Shown here piece after piece: positions 30,021 to 37,436 of a DNA stretch of 44,856 nt; positions within the stretch are counted from its first letter, which is position 1, and every line of letters begins with the position of its first letter. The position numbers and the translations under genes were made by a program. This DNA is from a virus, in the IMG/VR virus record IMGVR_UViG_3300009164_000131, positions 1 through 44,856 of that record, one strand, 5' to 3'. The notes beneath the pieces were generated by a model. It ran no database searches. It had not been told where the DNA came from and worked only from the letters and a program-made list of their open reading frames with translations.

Positions 30021-30654
30021 CGCAAAGCCATGTAAAGAACATCCTGATGCACCTCATGGGTATCTAAAAGACGAATCATATATAGCAGGTTACTATGTGT
30101 GTCAGTGTAGATTTTGGAGTCCTGAGGAAGACTATCACTCTGATAAGGGATATGAAGTAGCTTCCTTGGAAGAGGGTGATGAATTTGCTCAGAAGCGTAA
30201 CATTAAATATACCGTAGTAATCGAGGAAGATCCTGAGACAGGTGAGCAAATGTTGCCACTCACCGATGAAATTGTAGAGCAACTGGGCTGGAAGATCGGT
30301 GATACGATTAACTGGAAGAATAATCATGATGGGAGTTTTACTTTGAAAGTTAAAAAAGAAGAGAAGGTCTGGGTAATGATTGACACTGTGCTATCATATC
30401 GTCTACGGTATTGCGTAGAAGCACCTGTTGATTATCCTGAGTATGCCATGGATGACGTGGTATTGGAAGTAGCCAAGGAGTTTTCCCAGAAGGTAATTGG
30501 AGAACAGATTATTTCTCATAGGGTAGTAACCAAGGAAGAAGCACTTGCCATGTGTGATGAGGAAAATGACTATGCCAAGTCATGGAATGACAAGATGAAA
30601 GTTAAAGCATTTTTCACTAAAGAAGGAGAAGTAGCCGATCATGCCAAAGTTTAA
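30013..30654 (+). CDS. AbrB-like domain protein, 213 residues
   Basis: The N-terminal part has CKEHPDAPHGY and YVCQCRFW, a likely zinc site. Residues around 78-114 (EQMLPLTDEIVEQLGWKIGDTINWKN) match SpoVT/AbrB-like domains used in DNA binding. The C-terminal 100 residues form a separate alpha/beta domain (VVLEVAKEFSQKVIGEQ). Neighbours overlap by eight and fourteen bases. A regulator role is possible. Confidence 0.65.
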   Translation: MNSAKPCKEHPDAPHGYLKDESYIAGYYVCQCRFWSPEEDYHSDKGYEVASLEEGDEFAQKRNIKYTVVIEEDPETGEQMLPLTDEIVEQLGWKIGDTINWKNNHDGSFTLKVKKEEKVWVMIDTVLSYRLRYCVEAPVDYPEYAMDDVVLEVAKEFSQKVIGEQIISHRVVTKEEALAMCDEENDYAKSWNDKMKVKAFFTKEGEVADHAKV

Positions 30655-30961
30655 ATTAACAGCAACTCATGAATCACATTTCAATGATTCACATGTTACA
30701 TCTGAATTCAGTGCTGACACATTAGAGTATGTACTGGAGAATATTGAACTTTTTCTAAAGGGAGTTGGCTATCATATTGATGGAGTCATAGATGTTATTC
30801 CCTTTGAGAAGGAAGAAGAGTTTCACTCTGAAGAAGTTGATGAGTGGACTAGAGTTCTTCGTGAAGATGCCGAAGCAGAAAATATACCACAACAAAGAGA
30901 TCTATTTGAGCATTCCGCACATTACTATGATACCGATCGTAATAAACCACTTGGAGCGTAG
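30641..30961 (+). CDS. hypothetical acidic protein
   Basis: The 106-residue protein has a beta-strand start (PKFKLTATHESHFNDSHVTSEFSADTLEYVLENI) and a very acidic middle. It looks like other phage small proteins with a ferredoxin-like fold, but no family is certain. Confidence 0.6.
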   Translation: MPKFKLTATHESHFNDSHVTSEFSADTLEYVLENIELFLKGVGYHIDGVIDVIPFEKEEEFHSEEVDEWTRVLREDAEAENIPQQRDLFEHSAHYYDTDRNKPLGA

Positions 30962-30963
30962 AC

Positions 30964-31317
30964 ATGGGTATGCCCTTAGATGTACTAGTATTTCAGCAAG
31001 CATGTGATCAGAAACCCTCTGAGGAAAATGCCGCACTGTATAAGTCTTTAATGGAAGAAGAGTTTAAAGAATTTATTGAAGCACATTGGAATAAAGATGA
31101 TGTTGAAATGCTTGATGGATGTATGGACTTAATATGGGTAACCCTTGGATTTTGTAACATGAAGGGTTATAACATTGTCGCTGCATGGGATGAAGTGCTT
31201 CGAAGTAACATGAAAAAAGTTGACCCGATAACTCGTAAAGTAATTAGACGTGAAGATGGTAAAATATTAAAACCCGAGGGATGGACCCCTCCTGACCTGA
31301 GTAAATTTATAAAATGA
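30964..31317 (+). CDS. MazG/PRA-PH-like pyrophosphohydrolase
   Basis: The 117-residue protein has EEFKEFIEA (ExxE) and EMLDGCMDLIWVTLGF (D...D), the signature of the MazG/dUTPase-like all-alpha NTP pyrophosphatases. The C-terminal EDGKILKPEGWTPPDL is typical of phage versions. It probably clears or recycles nucleotides. A second MazG-like gene lies at 19758. Confidence 0.85.
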   Translation: MGMPLDVLVFQQACDQKPSEENAALYKSLMEEEFKEFIEAHWNKDDVEMLDGCMDLIWVTLGFCNMKGYNIVAAWDEVLRSNMKKVDPITRKVIRREDGKILKPEGWTPPDLSKFIK

Positions 31318-31805
31318 TAACACTATACCTTGATATGGATGGAGTACTTTGTGATTTTGATAAAGCATATAAGGCACTTAGGACTGGTGCTCCAGATAAC
31401 ACAAAACGATTTAGATCGGCAGTGCTTGACCATAAACTATTTGAAACTTTGGAATTAATGCCAGATGCAACACAGCTACTCGCCCATGTAAAAACCCTAC
31501 GTCTTCATGTAGAGATGTTAACATCAGTGGGCACTCATGATCCTTTTCAAGGAGAAGAAACAAAACGACAAAAGACTCTCTGGTTGAGTAAGCATAATAT
31601 TACTTACAAGGCAAACTTTGTTGGAAGTAAACCAGAAAAGGCAAAGTACGCATCTCCGCTATCTATTCTTATTGACGACTCAGTTGGTTGTACTTTACCC
31701 TTTGAAGCGCAAGGTGGTTGGAGTATTTTACACACTTCAGCAAAAAGTAGTATTGCTTCACTTGACAATTTACTTTTACAATTATCCGCTGGTGCTTTAG
31801 AATGA
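31314..31805 (+). CDS. HAD-family 5'(3')-deoxyribonucleotidase-like protein
   Basis: The 163-residue protein begins LYLDMDGVLCDFD, the DxD HAD motif I, has LTSVGTHD as motif II and KAKYASPLSILIDDSVG as motif III. It should remove phosphate from deoxynucleotides or a related substrate. Adjacent nucleotide genes (MazG-like upstream) fit nucleotide salvage. Confidence 0.8.
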   Translation: MITLYLDMDGVLCDFDKAYKALRTGAPDNTKRFRSAVLDHKLFETLELMPDATQLLAHVKTLRLHVEMLTSVGTHDPFQGEETKRQKTLWLSKHNITYKANFVGSKPEKAKYASPLSILIDDSVGCTLPFEAQGGWSILHTSAKSSIASLDNLLLQLSAGALE

Positions 31806-32344
31806 ATATATTTTACCTAGATAAAGATCCAATAATCTGTGCAGAAATGCATGTTGATAAACACTGCGTAAAGATGATACTCGAATATGCTCAATTACTT
31901 TCTACTGCTCATCGTGTTCTTGATGGCACTCTCCTTGATGGCTACAGTAAAACTGGTCGTAAACAAAAAAGATATGTACTTTCTGACGATCGTGAATCTA
32001 TTCTCTATATTGCTACTCACATCAATCATCCTTCGGCAATTTGGGTACGTCATTCTGCCATGAATTATTATTGGCTTTATACTTTGCTTTCTGCACTGTG
32101 TAAAGAATATACGTATAGATATGGTAGAGTACATAAGTGTGAAAGTATTGGTCTTGTAAATAGATTGCAAAGTACGCCAACTAATATTAATGGCACTAGA
32201 GACTTCACTGAACCAACACCAGCCATGCCAGAAGATTATAAAGTATCTGGTGATTCTATTACATCTTATAAGAACTATTATCTCGGGGATAAAACGAGAA
32301 TGTTCTCATGGAAAAATCGTCCAACACCCAGCTGGATTACCTAA
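31802..32344 (+). CDS. conserved phage protein of unknown function
   Basis: The 180-residue protein contains MHVDKHCVKMILEYAQLLSTAHRVLDG, THINHPSAIWVR, CKEYTYRYGRVHK and PAMPEDYKVSG. This pattern recurs in many phages and has no agreed function. Conserved His and Asp/Glu residues suggest a metal-using enzyme. Confidence 0.75.
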   Translation: MNIFYLDKDPIICAEMHVDKHCVKMILEYAQLLSTAHRVLDGTLLDGYSKTGRKQKRYVLSDDRESILYIATHINHPSAIWVRHSAMNYYWLYTLLSALCKEYTYRYGRVHKCESIGLVNRLQSTPTNINGTRDFTEPTPAMPEDYKVSGDSITSYKNYYLGDKTRMFSWKNRPTPSWIT

Positions 32345-32347
32345 ATA
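32341..32347 (+). promoter_or_regulatory. candidate late promoter (CTAAATA)
   Basis: CTAAATA overlaps the previous stop and lies 25 bp before the GTG of the next gene. It resembles the late promoter core reported for T4-like marine phages. Confidence 0.35.
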
Positions 32348-32372
32348 CTTTTCATATTCGAAAGGAATATTA

Positions 32373-32618
32373 GTGCCTACATATATGTTTAGTAACAAAG
32401 AGACTGGTGAGGTTACAGAAGTCTTCATGAAGATATCAGCTCTTGATGCATACAGGAAAGACAATCCAAGTTTAGAAACCATCATTCAGGCTCCAATGAT
32501 ATGTGACCCTGTACGTGTTGGCGTTCGTAAAATGGATAGCGGATTTAAAGAAGTTCTTCAAAAGATTCATGAAAGAACACCAGGAAGTAAATTAGATAAA
32601 TCCTCAACACAACTTTGA
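32373..32618 (+). CDS. conserved MPTY-type protein upstream of phoH
   Basis: The 81-residue protein begins with GTG (AAAGGAATATTA upstream) and reads MPTYMFSNKETGEVTEVFMKI, then PMICDPVRVGVRKMDSGFKEVLQKIHERTPGS. I recall close relatives next to phoH in T4-like phages. Function unknown. Confidence 0.75.
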   Translation: MPTYMFSNKETGEVTEVFMKISALDAYRKDNPSLETIIQAPMICDPVRVGVRKMDSGFKEVLQKIHERTPGSKLDKSSTQL

Positions 32619-32624
32619 TCGACC

Positions 32625-33389
32625 ATGGCACGTAAACCCACAGCATTAAAATTAATAGACTCCGAAACTTCAGAAACTACTCCGCAGAAAAGACCAAGCA
32701 ATCAATTGCGTGTAAGACTAGAGGATTTAAAAACATTCGCACCACTTACCGATAATCAAAAATTATTCTTTGATGCGTATAAGCGTCAAGACTATTTTAT
32801 TGCACTTCATGGAGTGGCTGGAACTGGAAAAACATTCTGTGCACTATATAAAGCAATTGAAGAAGTGCTGGATAAAAATAATCCATTTTCAAAAATTATA
32901 GTTGTTCGTTCGGCTGTTCAGTCTAGAGAAGTTGGACATCTTCCAGGTGATATAAATGAGAAGATGGATATCTATCAACAGCCATATCGACAGATTTGCG
33001 AGACACTGTTTAGTCGTAAAGACGCATGGGATAGATTAGAGGAACAACATTATATTGAATTTATCTCAACATCATTTATTCGTGGTATGTCTTTTGATGA
33101 TGCAATTATTATTGTTGATGAGATGCAAAATTTAACCTATGAAGAAATTGATACTGTCATGACACGTGTTGGTTATAGATCAAAGATTATCTGGTGTGGT
33201 GATTATCGTCAGACGGATCTAAACAAACGCAAGAGTGATGTTACAGGTATTTTAAAATTCTTTGACATTGCTCAGCATATGAGTGCGTTTACCCGTATAG
33301 AATTTACTGTTGATGATATTGTAAGATCGTCACTAGTTAAAGATTATATTATGGCAAAACTTCGTTATGAAGATGTTAATAAAAATTAA
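32625..33389 (+). CDS. phoH: PhoH-like ATPase
   Basis: The 254-residue protein has Walker A (GVAGTGKT, 63-70), the IVVRSAVQSREVGHLPGDINEKMDIYQQP region, Walker B (AIIIVDEMQN) and sensor WCGDYRQTD. PhoH proteins are P-loop NTPases of the phosphate-starvation family, common in marine phages. They are linked to RNA metabolism, and the exact role in phages is unsettled. Confidence 0.93.
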   Translation: MARKPTALKLIDSETSETTPQKRPSNQLRVRLEDLKTFAPLTDNQKLFFDAYKRQDYFIALHGVAGTGKTFCALYKAIEEVLDKNNPFSKIIVVRSAVQSREVGHLPGDINEKMDIYQQPYRQICETLFSRKDAWDRLEEQHYIEFISTSFIRGMSFDDAIIIVDEMQNLTYEEIDTVMTRVGYRSKIIWCGDYRQTDLNKRKSDVTGILKFFDIAQHMSAFTRIEFTVDDIVRSSLVKDYIMAKLRYEDVNKN

Positions 33390-33399
33390 GGAGATTAAA

Positions 33400-33588
33400 A
33401 TGTTAGCACAATTATTAAAATCAAAAACAGTTTGGTACGCAATTATAATTGCTGTACTTTCTATCGTACAAGGTTATGTTGGACTATTACCTTTAACACC
33501 AGCTGTTCAGATGATAGTTGGTATAGTAATCGCTGTTGGAATAGTAGTACTTCGTTTAATTACAACTACACCGATTGCACAAAAATGA
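33400..33588 (+). CDS. holin (two-helix membrane protein)
   Basis: The 62-residue protein has two membrane helices (VWYAIIIAVLSIVQGYVGL and AVQMIVGIVIAVGIVVLRLI). It follows AGGAGATTAAA and overlaps the endolysin start by four bases (ATGA). The arrangement is the usual holin-endolysin pair, and holins make the membrane holes that let endolysin reach the wall. Confidence 0.75.
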   Translation: MLAQLLKSKTVWYAIIIAVLSIVQGYVGLLPLTPAVQMIVGIVIAVGIVVLRLITTTPIAQK

Positions 33589-34199
33589 TTACACAAGAAC
33601 AATTTGTTCACTTGTTTCCAAAAAACAAAAATGCCGAAGCATGGTCTAAAGCATTGAACGAGGTTCTTCCTACATATGAAATTAATAGTACAGAACGCAT
33701 TGCGGCATTTCTTGCGCAGTGCGGTCATGAATCTATGGGATTTACAGTGTTGCAGGAAAATCTTAATTATTCGGCAGAAGGTCTAACTAAAATATTTCAT
33801 AAGTATTTTCCAACATTAGAATCTGCGCAACCTTATGCTCGTCGACCAGAAATGATTGCGAATAAAGTTTACGCAAATCGTATGGGAAATAGTACTGAAG
33901 AATCTGGCGAGGGGTATCGCTACCGTGGTCGTGGACCGATTCAGTTGACTGGTAAGAGTAATTATACTGAGTGCTCGGATTTCTTATTTCAAGACGACAC
34001 TTTAATTAAAGACCCAGACATGCTTCTTGATCCAGAATATGCTTTACACTCTGCTTGTTGGTTCTGGTGGAAAAATGCCTTAAATAATTACGCAGACTCA
34101 GCTGATCTAGTTACAATGACAAAACGTATTAATGGTGGAACAATAGGATTGGATGATAGAATTAAACATTATAATGAAGCAATACATTTACTAGCATAA
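33585..34199 (+). CDS. endolysin, glycoside hydrolase family 19 (chitinase-like)
   Basis: The 204-residue protein shows the GH19 fold: LAQCGHESMGF with catalytic E49, then YRYRGRGPIQLTGKSNY and KRINGG near the end. Phage GH19 enzymes cut peptidoglycan. The start is 33585, overlapping the holin stop; an in-frame upstream extension has no family match. Confidence 0.92.
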   Translation: MITQEQFVHLFPKNKNAEAWSKALNEVLPTYEINSTERIAAFLAQCGHESMGFTVLQENLNYSAEGLTKIFHKYFPTLESAQPYARRPEMIANKVYANRMGNSTEESGEGYRYRGRGPIQLTGKSNYTECSDFLFQDDTLIKDPDMLLDPEYALHSACWFWWKNALNNYADSADLVTMTKRINGGTIGLDDRIKHYNEAIHLLA

Positions 34200-34852
34200 T
34201 GTTCAATCACATACATCATGATATACCAAAATTGGAACGTGTTACCGCAACCGATGGGACCAGAGTCTATAAAACTCCATCAGGTAAATCCTATCCAAGC
34301 GTTACCACAGTTACAGGATTGCTTAACAAACAGGCAATCAATGAGTGGAGAAAAAGAGTCGGAGAAGCAGAAGCAAACAGAATTAGTGGAACTGCCTCAA
34401 AACGTGGAACAAGAGTTCACTCCCTCTGCGAATCCTATCTCAATAACGAACATGTTGTCCCAGATTTATTTGATGCAGAAACTTTCCAAACTATAAAACC
34501 ACTCTTGAATAATATTCAAGACATTCATTGTTTAGAGACACCATTATATTCTGATCATTTAGAGATAGCTGGTACAGTTGATTGCATCGCTAAGTATAAT
34601 GGTAGAGTATCTGTAATTGATTTTAAAACATCTAAGCGGAAAAAGACTCGAGACAGTATTCAAAATTATTTTATGCAATGTTCTGCGTACGCTGTTGCGT
34701 TTGAAGAAAGAACTAACATACCAGTTGATAGACTTATCATTTTAATGACTGTCGATGATGAGGACGCAATAGTCTTTGAAGAAAAAAGAGATTCTTGGAT
34801 TGATTCATTTAAAGAATTAAGAAATAATTACAAGAAATTAAAAGGTATGTAA
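34199..34852 (+). CDS. PD-(D/E)XK exonuclease (MGME1/RecB-like)
   Basis: The 217-residue protein has SYPSVTTVTGLL, KRGTRVHSLCESYL, EIAGTVDCIAKYNGRVSVIDFKTSKRKK (the D...DxK core) and YFMQCSAYAVAFEE (QxxxY). This is the PD-(D/E)XK nuclease pattern of mitochondrial MGME1 and T4-like phage exonucleases. It likely degrades ssDNA ends in replication or recombination. It overlaps the endolysin by one base. Confidence 0.87.
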   Translation: MFNHIHHDIPKLERVTATDGTRVYKTPSGKSYPSVTTVTGLLNKQAINEWRKRVGEAEANRISGTASKRGTRVHSLCESYLNNEHVVPDLFDAETFQTIKPLLNNIQDIHCLETPLYSDHLEIAGTVDCIAKYNGRVSVIDFKTSKRKKTRDSIQNYFMQCSAYAVAFEERTNIPVDRLIILMTVDDEDAIVFEEKRDSWIDSFKELRNNYKKLKGM

Positions 34853-34868
34853 ATGCAATTAAATATAT

Positions 34869-34904
34869 TTTACTTTAATTCATTTATAGGGTAAACTTGA
34901 TTAT
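34869..34904 (+). promoter_or_regulatory. weak sigma-70-type promoter
   Basis: TTTACT (34869-34874), 17-bp spacer ending AGGG, TAAACT (34892-34897). The next ATG begins eight bases later. It could transcribe the small gene and the tmRNA. Confidence 0.6.
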
Positions 34905-35057
34905 ATGAGTGAGATTGAAATTGAACTTTCTAAATGCAGAGATGCTGGTTCAGCTTCTTATACATATTTCTGGGTACAAGAAGGACGAACAATTAGTCCA
35001 TACTTTTCTTCCGAAAAAGAAGCACAGGATTGGCTACGTGAGAATGTAAAGTTTTAA
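34905..35057 (+). CDS. hypothetical small protein with YFW/ISP motif
   Basis: The 50-residue product reads SYTYFWVQEGRTISPYFSSEKEAQDWLREN, a motif shared with the N-terminus of the protein at 16783. The ATG lies near the predicted transcription start, so the mRNA may be nearly leaderless. Confidence 0.6.
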   Translation: MSEIEIELSKCRDAGSASYTYFWVQEGRTISPYFSSEKEAQDWLRENVKF

Positions 35058-35121
35058 AAATGGTAGTAAACTGATAAAGCGAAATCTAGGCAAGACGGGA
35101 GTGCGATTCTCCCCACCTCCA

Positions 35122-35209
35122 CCGAAGCATACTAGAATCCGTAAAACGATTAGGGCTGGTATCCCAGAGTCACTCAGAGAAACTCTAAAGTGCCATAGTA
35201 TGTTTCGGT
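35122..35209 (+). other. tmRNA intervening segment removed on processing
   Basis: This segment joins the two acceptor strands. Its ends (CCGAAGCATACTA and TAGTATGTTTCGG) extend the acceptor helix, and the middle has CTGG/CCAG and AGAGT/ACTCT hairpins. Removal would leave free 5' G35210 and 3' A35121. The genome has CCG rather than CCA after the discriminator, so CCA would have to be added by the host enzyme. Confidence 0.75.
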
Positions 35210-35346
35210 GGGGGTGACTAGTATCGATTGATAGCAAAGTAACTTTAGAGGCTACTCGGTAGGCGATGACCGTAAATCAAGCAAAAAACGTAACCGCAAA
35301 CGACGAAATGTTCGCATTAGCAGCTTAAACACTGCTTAGGGTTTTC

Positions 35347-35391
35347 GGTGGGTTTCCTCGTAACAGAATAACTCACCACGATTTATTTTTT
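35347..35391 (+). terminator. terminator-like hairpin after the tmRNA tag frame
   Basis: GGTGGGTT (35347-35354) pairs with AACTCACC (35370-35377, one G-U) and TTTATTTTTT follows within 15 nt. It may also be part of the tmRNA coding piece. Confidence 0.6.
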
Positions 35392-35411
35392 AAACAACAA
35401 AGAGGTCTAGA

Positions 35412-36128
35412 ATGAAAAGAAAATTATTAGCAGTTACACTTTTAATGGGCGCAACAATGGCTCATGCTGAATTAGCAGGAAATGTATCATTGACAAGTGA
35501 CTATCGGTTTCGTGGTGTTAGTCAAACTCAAAATGGTTTAGCAGTTCAGGGTGGTATTGATTATACCCATTCAAGTGGGTTATATGCTGGTAACTGGAAC
35601 AGTTCTGTTTCTAGTCAGGTCTACACAAATGGATCTGGAATTGAAAGTGACTTATATGCTGGATTTAAGAAAAAAGTTTTCAAGGATATTACAGTTGATG
35701 TTGGTACGATGAATTATTTCTACCCACAAGCAACAAATAATACTTCTAACAACTTTGATACTAACGAATTGTATGCAGGTGTTGCGTATAAAGAATTAGT
35801 AACAGCAAAATACAGTCAGTCTTTAAGCAACTATTTCGGTATTGCTAATAGTTCTGGAAGCACTTATATGCAGGCTGATGTAGCAGTTCCTGTATTTGGT
35901 AAGTTGACAGCAGTTGCTCATGCAGGTCGTACTGATGTTAACAACAGTGCTAAATTGAATTACACTGATTATAATGTCGGTGTTACGTATGACTTAAAAG
36001 GTTGGAACATTGGAGCCAAATATTATACAAACTCAAGCAAAGGTACTGGCTTTCAAACTGCCAATACAGTTAGTGGTGAGAAATTGTATAAAAATGCTGC
36101 AGTACTATCCGTCTCTAAAGCATTTTAA
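35412..36128 (+). CDS. outer-membrane beta-barrel protein (Gcw_chp/TIGR02001-like)
   Basis: The 238-residue protein has a signal peptide (MKRKLLAVTLLMGATMAHA) and a barrel-type alternating pattern ending in Phe. The start of the mature part (NVSLTSDYRFRGVSQTQNGLAVQGGIDY) matches the proteobacterial Gcw_chp family. It should sit in the host outer membrane. It lies just after the tmRNA. Host acquisition is probable because such proteins are bacterial in origin. Confidence 0.85.
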   Translation: MKRKLLAVTLLMGATMAHAELAGNVSLTSDYRFRGVSQTQNGLAVQGGIDYTHSSGLYAGNWNSSVSSQVYTNGSGIESDLYAGFKKKVFKDITVDVGTMNYFYPQATNNTSNNFDTNELYAGVAYKELVTAKYSQSLSNYFGIANSSGSTYMQADVAVPVFGKLTAVAHAGRTDVNNSAKLNYTDYNVGVTYDLKGWNIGAKYYTNSSKGTGFQTANTVSGEKLYKNAAVLSVSKAF

Positions 36129-36142
36129 TTTAACTGAATAGT

Positions 36143-36158
36143 GTGGGGGAAACCCCAC
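36143..36158 (+). promoter_or_regulatory. GNRA-type hairpin between two genes
   Basis: GTGGGG-GAAA-CCCCAC is a six-bp stem with a GNRA tetraloop. No T run follows, so it may stabilise the end of the porin-like mRNA or affect translation of the next gene, 18 nt downstream. Confidence 0.45.
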
Positions 36159-36175
36159 CTCGTTTAGAGGTAATT

Positions 36176-36364
36176 ATGAAACTACTAATTTCAATTTTCT
36201 TATTAATGTTTACATTAAATGTATTTTCCGCAGATGTGGTCAAGGAGCGCAAGAAAGTTACTCCAGACTTTACTAAGAAGAAGCAGAAAAATCCTGAAAA
36301 GAAACCAACTTCAAAAGCAGTTCCAGCTTCAAAACAGAAGCCAAAAACTGAACCAGCGAAGTAA
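36176..36364 (+). CDS. small secreted lysine/proline-rich protein
   Basis: The 62-residue protein has a signal peptide (MKLLISIFLLMFTLNVFSA) and a highly basic tail (KKKQKNPEKKPTSKAVPASKQKPKTEPAK). The start at 36176 follows TTTAGAGGTAATT. Such tails can bind the outer surface, lipopolysaccharide or DNA. Function is a guess. Confidence 0.6.
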   Translation: MKLLISIFLLMFTLNVFSADVVKERKKVTPDFTKKKQKNPEKKPTSKAVPASKQKPKTEPAK

Positions 36365-36370
36365 GAATAC

Positions 36371-36377
36371 CTAAATA
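36371..36377 (+). promoter_or_regulatory. candidate late promoter (CTAAATA)
   Basis: CTAAATA lies 6 bp past the previous stop and 64 bp before the next ATG. It has the core sequence of T4-type late promoters but is short. Confidence 0.35.
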
Positions 36378-36440
36378 GTAAACAGTGGGTTGTTAGTCCC
36401 AATAAAACTATCATTACACACAACACAGAAAGGAAGTAAA

Positions 36441-36713
36441 ATGAGTAATATGACTCCGTTCGAGATTCGCCTTGAACTATTAAAAATGGCGAAAGATATG
36501 CTTTCCGAGGACTATCATGGAAAGCGTGAAGTGATTAGCAACGACTGGCAACAGAAAGTCGAATCTGCTAAATTAAATGGTGGAACGATTCCTGATCATC
36601 CAGGATTCCCAGTCTACCCTGCCGAAACTGATATCATTGCCAAGGCACAGATACTCAATGGTTTCGTCAGCAATATCCTACCAGAAAATAAGATTAGCAA
36701 GAAATCAACTTAA
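36441..36713 (+). CDS. conserved T4-like protein (MTPFEIRLELLKMAK)
   Basis: The 90-residue helical protein opens SNMTPFEIRLELLKMAKDMLSEDYHGKRE, a pattern I know from T4-like marine phages. AGAAAGGAAGTAAA precedes the ATG. Function unknown; its small size suggests a virion-assembly or replication accessory. Confidence 0.7.
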   Translation: MSNMTPFEIRLELLKMAKDMLSEDYHGKREVISNDWQQKVESAKLNGGTIPDHPGFPVYPAETDIIAKAQILNGFVSNILPENKISKKST

Positions 36714-36720
36714 TAGGATT

Positions 36721-36740
36721 GGGTGTGATTTTTCACACCC
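36721..36740 (+). terminator. hairpin terminator
   Basis: GGGTGTGA / TCACACCC, a perfect 8-bp stem with a TTTT loop, followed by TCATTTAT. The following T run is weak. Confidence 0.7.
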
Positions 36741-36764
36741 TCATTTATCTAAGAAAGGTTTAGT

Positions 36765-37436
36765 TTGCCAAAAATAAAACTACAAATAATTATATCAACA
36801 ATAATAGCAGTCGCATTAATTGTTGCTGCAGTAACATATGATCACAAAAGACTACTCTTGATTAAAGCGTCATTCGTACAATTAACACCGACTGCGCAAA
36901 AAGAAGTAATGTGCCTTGCCGACAACATTTTATTTGAAGCAGGAAATGAACCACGAGATGGGCAGTTAGCAGTTGCAAGTGTTACATTAAATCGCCTCAA
37001 ATCTGGCAACTACGCAGATTCAATCTGTGGTGTTGTGAAACAAAAGACTGGAAAAACCTGTCAGTTCTCATGGTGGTGCGAAGACAAACCAAGAACAGCT
37101 TCTATTACAAGGAATTTGACAAATGGTCAATTTGCTTTATATAACTCTATATTAGACTTGGCAACATTTGCTTACTTAAATGCAGATAGAATAAAAGACG
37201 ACACCATGGGTGCAACTTATTACCATGCGGATTATGTAAATCCACATTGGAGGCATTTGAAAAAGACAGTACAAATCGGTAGGCATATATTTTATAAAAA
37301 TGGAGAAGTTGATGGCAAATATGATGAAAAAAATAAATCTGGCACTGGAGAAGGACAATCTGTCCCACTCGTATTTTTTACTAATGGAAGAGATTACAAT
37401 GTCTACTTGCAAACAAACTATAGAGTGGATTTTTGA
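36765..37436 (+). CDS. cell wall hydrolase (SleB/CwlJ family)
   Basis: The 223-residue protein begins with TTG after AAGAAAGG and has an N-terminal membrane anchor (IIISTIIAVALIVAAVTY). The hydrolase domain has ADNILFEAGNEPRDGQLAVASVTLNR with catalytic Glu58, then SWWCEDK and GATYYHADYVNPHW...IGRHIFY. It should cleave peptidoglycan. The family domain ends near residue 180; the remaining residues overlap the ClpP-like gene. Confidence 0.85.
   Translation: MPKIKLQIIISTIIAVALIVAAVTYDHKRLLLIKASFVQLTPTAQKEVMCLADNILFEAGNEPRDGQLAVASVTLNRLKSGNYADSICGVVKQKTGKTCQFSWWCEDKPRTASITRNLTNGQFALYNSILDLATFAYLNADRIKDDTMGATYYHADYVNPHWRHLKKTVQIGRHIFYKNGEVDGKYDEKNKSGTGEGQSVPLVFFTNGRDYNVYLQTNYRVDF

Larger units (their letters stand above)
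35060..35391 (+). ncRNA. ssrA: tmRNA, circularly permuted (two-piece)
   Basis: The 3' half comes first: T arm GGGAG-TGCGATT-CTCCC (35097-35113) and acceptor strand CACCTCC-A (35114-35121). About 88 nt later the 5' half begins: acceptor GGGGGTG (35210-35216), a D-loop-like region, and the tag reading frame GCA AAC GAC GAA ATG TTC GCA TTA GCA GCT TAA (35296-35328), giving ANDEMFALAA. Acceptor pairing includes G3-U70, the alanine identity element. The two acceptor strands extend into a continuous 21-bp helix (35114-35134 with 35196-35216). Standard tmRNA has the opposite order, so two mature pieces are expected after processing. The limits at both ends are approximate. Confidence 0.93.

Noticed and set aside
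33432-33584. N-terminal extension of the endolysin
   Set aside because: The added residues are the out-of-frame reading of the holin gene and have no family match. The ATG at 33585 overlaps the holin stop as expected.
36130-36426. Minus-strand frame of 98 codons opposite the small secreted protein
   Set aside because: It is a Phe/Cys-rich mirror of the Lys-rich plus-strand gene and has no ribosome binding site.
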